From Sorex araneus (Eukaryota; Chordata; Mammalia; Eulipotyphla; Soricidae), in the NCBI RefSeq assembly GCF_027595985.1, contig NC_073304.1:217560000-217623999 (forward strand): DNA of 64,000 bases. The letters are read 5' to 3'. The position numbers were made by a program, and so were the translations under genes. Position 1 is the stretch's first letter; every line of letters begins with the position of its first letter. Shown in pieces: positions 61,105-64,000 of this stretch. The notes under the pieces were generated by a model that made no database searches, was not told where the DNA came from, and worked only from the letters and a program-made list of their open reading frames with translations.

Positions 61105-61400
61105 AGGTGAGTGGCACCAGAGCGATAGTACAGCGGGTAGGGCGTTTGTCTTGCATGCAACCAACCCCAGTTTGATCCCTGGCATCCCCTATGGTATCCC
61201 GAGCACTAACAGGAATAATTCCTGAGTGCTGAGCAAGGAGTAACCCCTGAGCATCACTGGGTGTAGACTTTCCCCAGAAAATTAAATAGGCCAGGGATGT
61301 ACCCCAACATCAGGGCACTTTACTTGCCTTTGATGTGTAAGGCCCCGGGTTCAATCCCTGGCACCACCAAAAGCCAAAACACAGTATATCTAAATATATA
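61105..61400 (+). repeat. SINE copy and a truncated older one
   Basis: About 61112-61278 and 61290-61385. Confidence 0.85.
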
Positions 61401-61404
61401 TAGC

Positions 61405-61575
61405 GGGGCTGGAGCAATAGCACAGCGGGTAGGGTGTTTGCCTTGTACACAGCTGACCCAGGTTTGATCTCCGGCATCCCATATGGTCTCCTGAGCACCG
61501 CCAGGAGTAATTCCTGAGTGCAGAGCCAGGAGTAACCCCTGTGCATTGCTGGGTTTTGGGCCCCCCCCCCGCCGC
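61405..61575 (+). repeat. tRNA-derived SINE, full length
   Basis: GGGGCTGGAGCAATAGCACAG; the tail is C-rich then A-rich and continues as (TA)n(GA)n (61590-61630). Confidence 0.92.
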
Positions 61576-61589
61576 CAAAAAAAAAAAAA

Positions 61590-61629
<40 letters not shown>

Positions 61630-61686
61630 CGCACGCGTAGATGCTTCCAGGAAACAAGGCAGAGGGCTAGGCAGTGCATGTTTTTT

Positions 61687-61871
61687 TTGTTTGTTTTTGT
61701 TTTTTTGCTTTTTGGGTCACACCCGACAATGCACAGGGGTTACTCTTGGCTCATGCACTCAGGAATTACTCCTGGCGGTACTCGGGGGACCATATGGGAT
61801 GCTGGGAATTGAACCCGGGTTGGCCGAGTGCAAGGCAAAAACCCTACCGGCTATGCTATTGCTCCAGCCCC
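61687..61871 (-). repeat. tRNA-derived SINE, full length
   Basis: GGGTCACACCCGACAATGC through TTGCTCCAGCCCC; flanked by GTGCATGTTTT on both sides. Confidence 0.94.
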
Positions 61872-62470
61872 AGGAGTGCATGTTTTGTGCACGTGGAACC
61901 CTGGGTTTGATCCCTGGTACTACATGGTCTCCTGTACACCGCTGAAACCAAAAAAGAAAAGAAGACACAGCAGAGAAGGGAGATAGGGTATTGAGGGGGG
62001 GAAGGGAGGGAAGAAGGTCGGGGGGAGGGAGAGAGAGGCGGGAGGCAGAGGTTGAAGGCAGAGGTGTTGGCTCACACCCAGTGGTATTCAGAAGCTATTC
62101 CTGACTATTTAGAATTCTAAACTAGGGTCATGCCCGGCATAGTCATTTACAAGGCCCATGTATAACTTCCTGCACTCTTTCTCCAGTCTGTGATTATAGT
62201 TTAAGTTGAGGGATTGGGGGTGAGATAGGGTAGTGTCAAGGAAGGCTTACCCACTATACCATTGCTTTAGCCCCACCAGTTTGTTTTTGATTTTGTTACT
62301 CTGTTTTTCGGTCACTACCTAGCATGCCAGGCTCTGCACTCTGGAATTACTCCGGGAGATGCCCGGGGCATATGGGATGCCAGGGTTCGGGTTGGCCACA
62401 TACAAGGCAGGTGCCCTGTCTGCTATACTATCCTTTCCAGCCCCAGTTTACCTTTTTAAAAGATCACCAG
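61872..62470. repeat. Older SINE fragments and purine-rich DNA
   Basis: GGGAGG-type purine tract at 61975-62060; - strand SINE at about 62290-62443. Confidence 0.7.
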
Positions 62471-62474
62471 CCTA

Positions 62475-63020
62475 GCTGTCAGAGAGATAGTACAGTGGAT
62501 AAGGTGCTTGCCTTGCACGCAGCAGACCCAGGTTTAATCCCCAGCACCTTTGTAAGGCCCCTCAGACACTATCAGGGGTGATTGCTGAGTTTAGAGTCGG
62601 GAGTAAATGCTGAGCACTCCTGGATCACACACACACACACCACCCAACATATGAGCACTCCTGGATCACACACACACACACACACACATACCCCACACCC
62701 AACACATGAGCACTCCTGGATCACACACACCCAACACACACCCAACACACACACCCAACATCTTATAACCTGGGTTGGCCACATGCAAGGCAAGGACTTG
62801 TCCCATGGCCACACATAAACACACACACACACGCACACACACCACCTTATAAGCCCCTTCAAAAACTACAAGGGGTGATTACTGAGTTCAGAGTCGGGAA
62901 TAAATGCTGAGCACTACTGGATGTGAGACACACAACCCGCCAGCTTACACACACACACACAACCCACCAGCTTAGACACACACACACACACACACACCAC
63001 CACCACCACCACCACCACCA
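62475..63020. repeat. SINE-derived minisatellite and (CA)n complex
   Basis: An old + SINE ends in GAGCACTCCTGGATCACACA, and this end plus (CA)n is repeated three times (62614-62740). A further diverged copy of the SINE 3' half lies at 62844-62925. (CAC)n ends the array. Confidence 0.85.
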
Positions 63021-63078
63021 CTACCAGCTTAGCTATTATGAACAGATTGCAAAGGAATAAGAGTGGCAAAAGGAGGGC

Positions 63079-63256
63079 CGGAGCGATAGCACAGTGGGTA
63101 GGGCATTTGCCTTTCACGCGGCCGACCCAGGTTCGATCCCCAGCATCCCATATGGTCCCCCACGCACTGCCAGGAGTAATTCCTGAGTGCAAAGCTAGGA
63201 GTAACCCCTGAGCATCGCTAGGTGTGACCCAAAAAGCAAAAAAAAAAAAAAAAGTG
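63079..63256 (+). repeat. tRNA-derived SINE, full length
   Basis: GGGCCGGAGCGATAGCACAG through AGGTGTGACCC plus poly(A). Confidence 0.94.
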
Positions 63257-63364
63257 GCAGAAGGAGACCTCCGAAGGAGACTATTGTTGGAACTGGACAG
63301 ATGGATAGGACTATCAAAAGTTTGGGGGGGAGATAGGTGCTCAGTTTGGGACAATTAAAGTCAA

Positions 63365-63545
63365 TTTTTTGTTTTTTGGTTCTTTCGGGTTTTGTGCCAC
63401 ACCTGGAGGTGCTCAAAGCTTACTCCTGACTCTGCACTCAAGGTTTCACTCCCAGAGGGACTCATGACTTGGGCGACCACATGTGGTGCCGTGGCTCGAA
63501 CCTAGGTTGGCCACATGCAAGGCAAGGACTTGTCCCAGCTTGTTA
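63365..63545 (-). repeat. Older SINE copy
   Basis: TTTGTGCCACACCTGGAGG through GCAAGGACTTGTCCC. Confidence 0.75.
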
Positions 63546-64000
63546 AGTTGAGAGTGCCTACAGCACTTCCAGGAAGAAATATGAGTGACCACATCCGGAG
63601 TTCCAGGGAGAGGGTTGGGCTCAGAAGAGAAAGTGAGTGGAACTGAAAACCCCACGTGCTAGGTGTGACTGGCTCAAACTGAATGTCCATAAGGTCCTGA
63701 GGCCGTTGGCCCTCCTGCCTTTGCGCTCAAGGGAGGTAAGTTAAGCAGAGGATCCAGAAAGACCTTAGAGAGGGACGGAGGGAGCTGGAAAGAGGGAGGG
63801 AGGGGAGAGCGCCTGCCTCCGCTGGGCCCTTGGAGGCAGGTGGGCAGGTGAGTTGTAGAGTGACTTTGTTCTGGCAGCTTGGGAGCCCTTTATTGTGACC
63901 ACCCCCCCAGCCGCTCGGGACTCCTGTGACTAGTGGTGCAGGGTGAAGGTGAGAGTGCTTGGGTGGCCGCAAGAGCACAGGAAAGACAGGAACTGGAGAA

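Larger units (their letters stand above)
60889..64000 (+). other. WIPF2: WIPF2 intron 5' part, to window end
   Basis: Only SINEs, simple repeats and unique non-coding sequence are visible; about 63550-64000 is repeat-free but shows no exon. Confidence 0.7.

Noticed and set aside
62475-63020. CRISPR-like repeat-spacer pattern
   Set aside because: The units are SINE ends with CA runs of variable length in a mammalian intron; there are no regular spacers or cas genes.

Overview
The window is mammalian nuclear DNA. It carries two multi-exon protein genes, both on the + strand, in the order RAPGEFL1 then WIPF2. This matches the human chromosome 17q21 order CASC3-RAPGEFL1-WIPF2-CDC6 as I remember it. 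Dozens of copies of one tRNA-derived SINE (head GGGGCTGGAGCGATAGCACAG, end GGGTGTGACCCAAAAAG plus A-rich tail) fill the introns and spacers. I associate this SINE with shrews (Soricidae, e.g. Sorex), so a eulipotyphlan source is my best inference; the species cannot be fixed by eye.

Layout. 1-2220: SINE-rich flank with an L1 fragment nested in a SINE. 2220-9238: a stretch almost free of lineage-specific SINEs that holds a GC-rich CpG-island promoter (about 3650-4850), RAPGEFL1 exon 1 and exons 2-4. 9239-22670: the rest of RAPGEFL1 (15 coding exons, 662 codons, stop at 21104-21106, 3'UTR to about 22670) with SINEs only in introns. 22671-34790: intergenic, with heavily layered SINEs, local direct and inverted duplications and a 306-nt uninterrupted pyrimidine tract. 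34790-35560: the second CpG island, the presumed WIPF2 promoter and first non-coding exon. 35560-55937: WIPF2 intron 1 (about 21 kb), SINE-rich, with a 5'-truncated L1 carrying the ORF2 C-terminus. 55938-60888: the first four coding exons of WIPF2, 323 codons plus one base. 60889-64000: intron; the remaining WIPF2 exons, including the WASP-binding C-terminus, lie beyond the window.

The proteins are both linked to small-GTPase and actin signalling but need not act together. RAPGEFL1 is built like the C-terminal half of the EPAC/RAPGEF proteins (REM-like, RA-like and CDC25/RasGEF regions). WIPF2 (WIRE/WICH) is a proline-rich WIP-family protein with a WH2 actin-binding motif.

I saw no CRISPR array, bacterial operon, intact virus or clearly new biological system. 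The points most worth following are: a second SINE family with the same tRNA head but another body and no poly(A) tail; inverted and direct duplications around 25-30 kb; an upstream ORF overlapping the WIPF2 start codon; an inferred one-codon loss at a RAPGEFL1 splice junction; two X-box (RFX-type) motifs upstream of RAPGEFL1; and a 23-nt piece of the RAPGEFL1 3'UTR repeated downstream.
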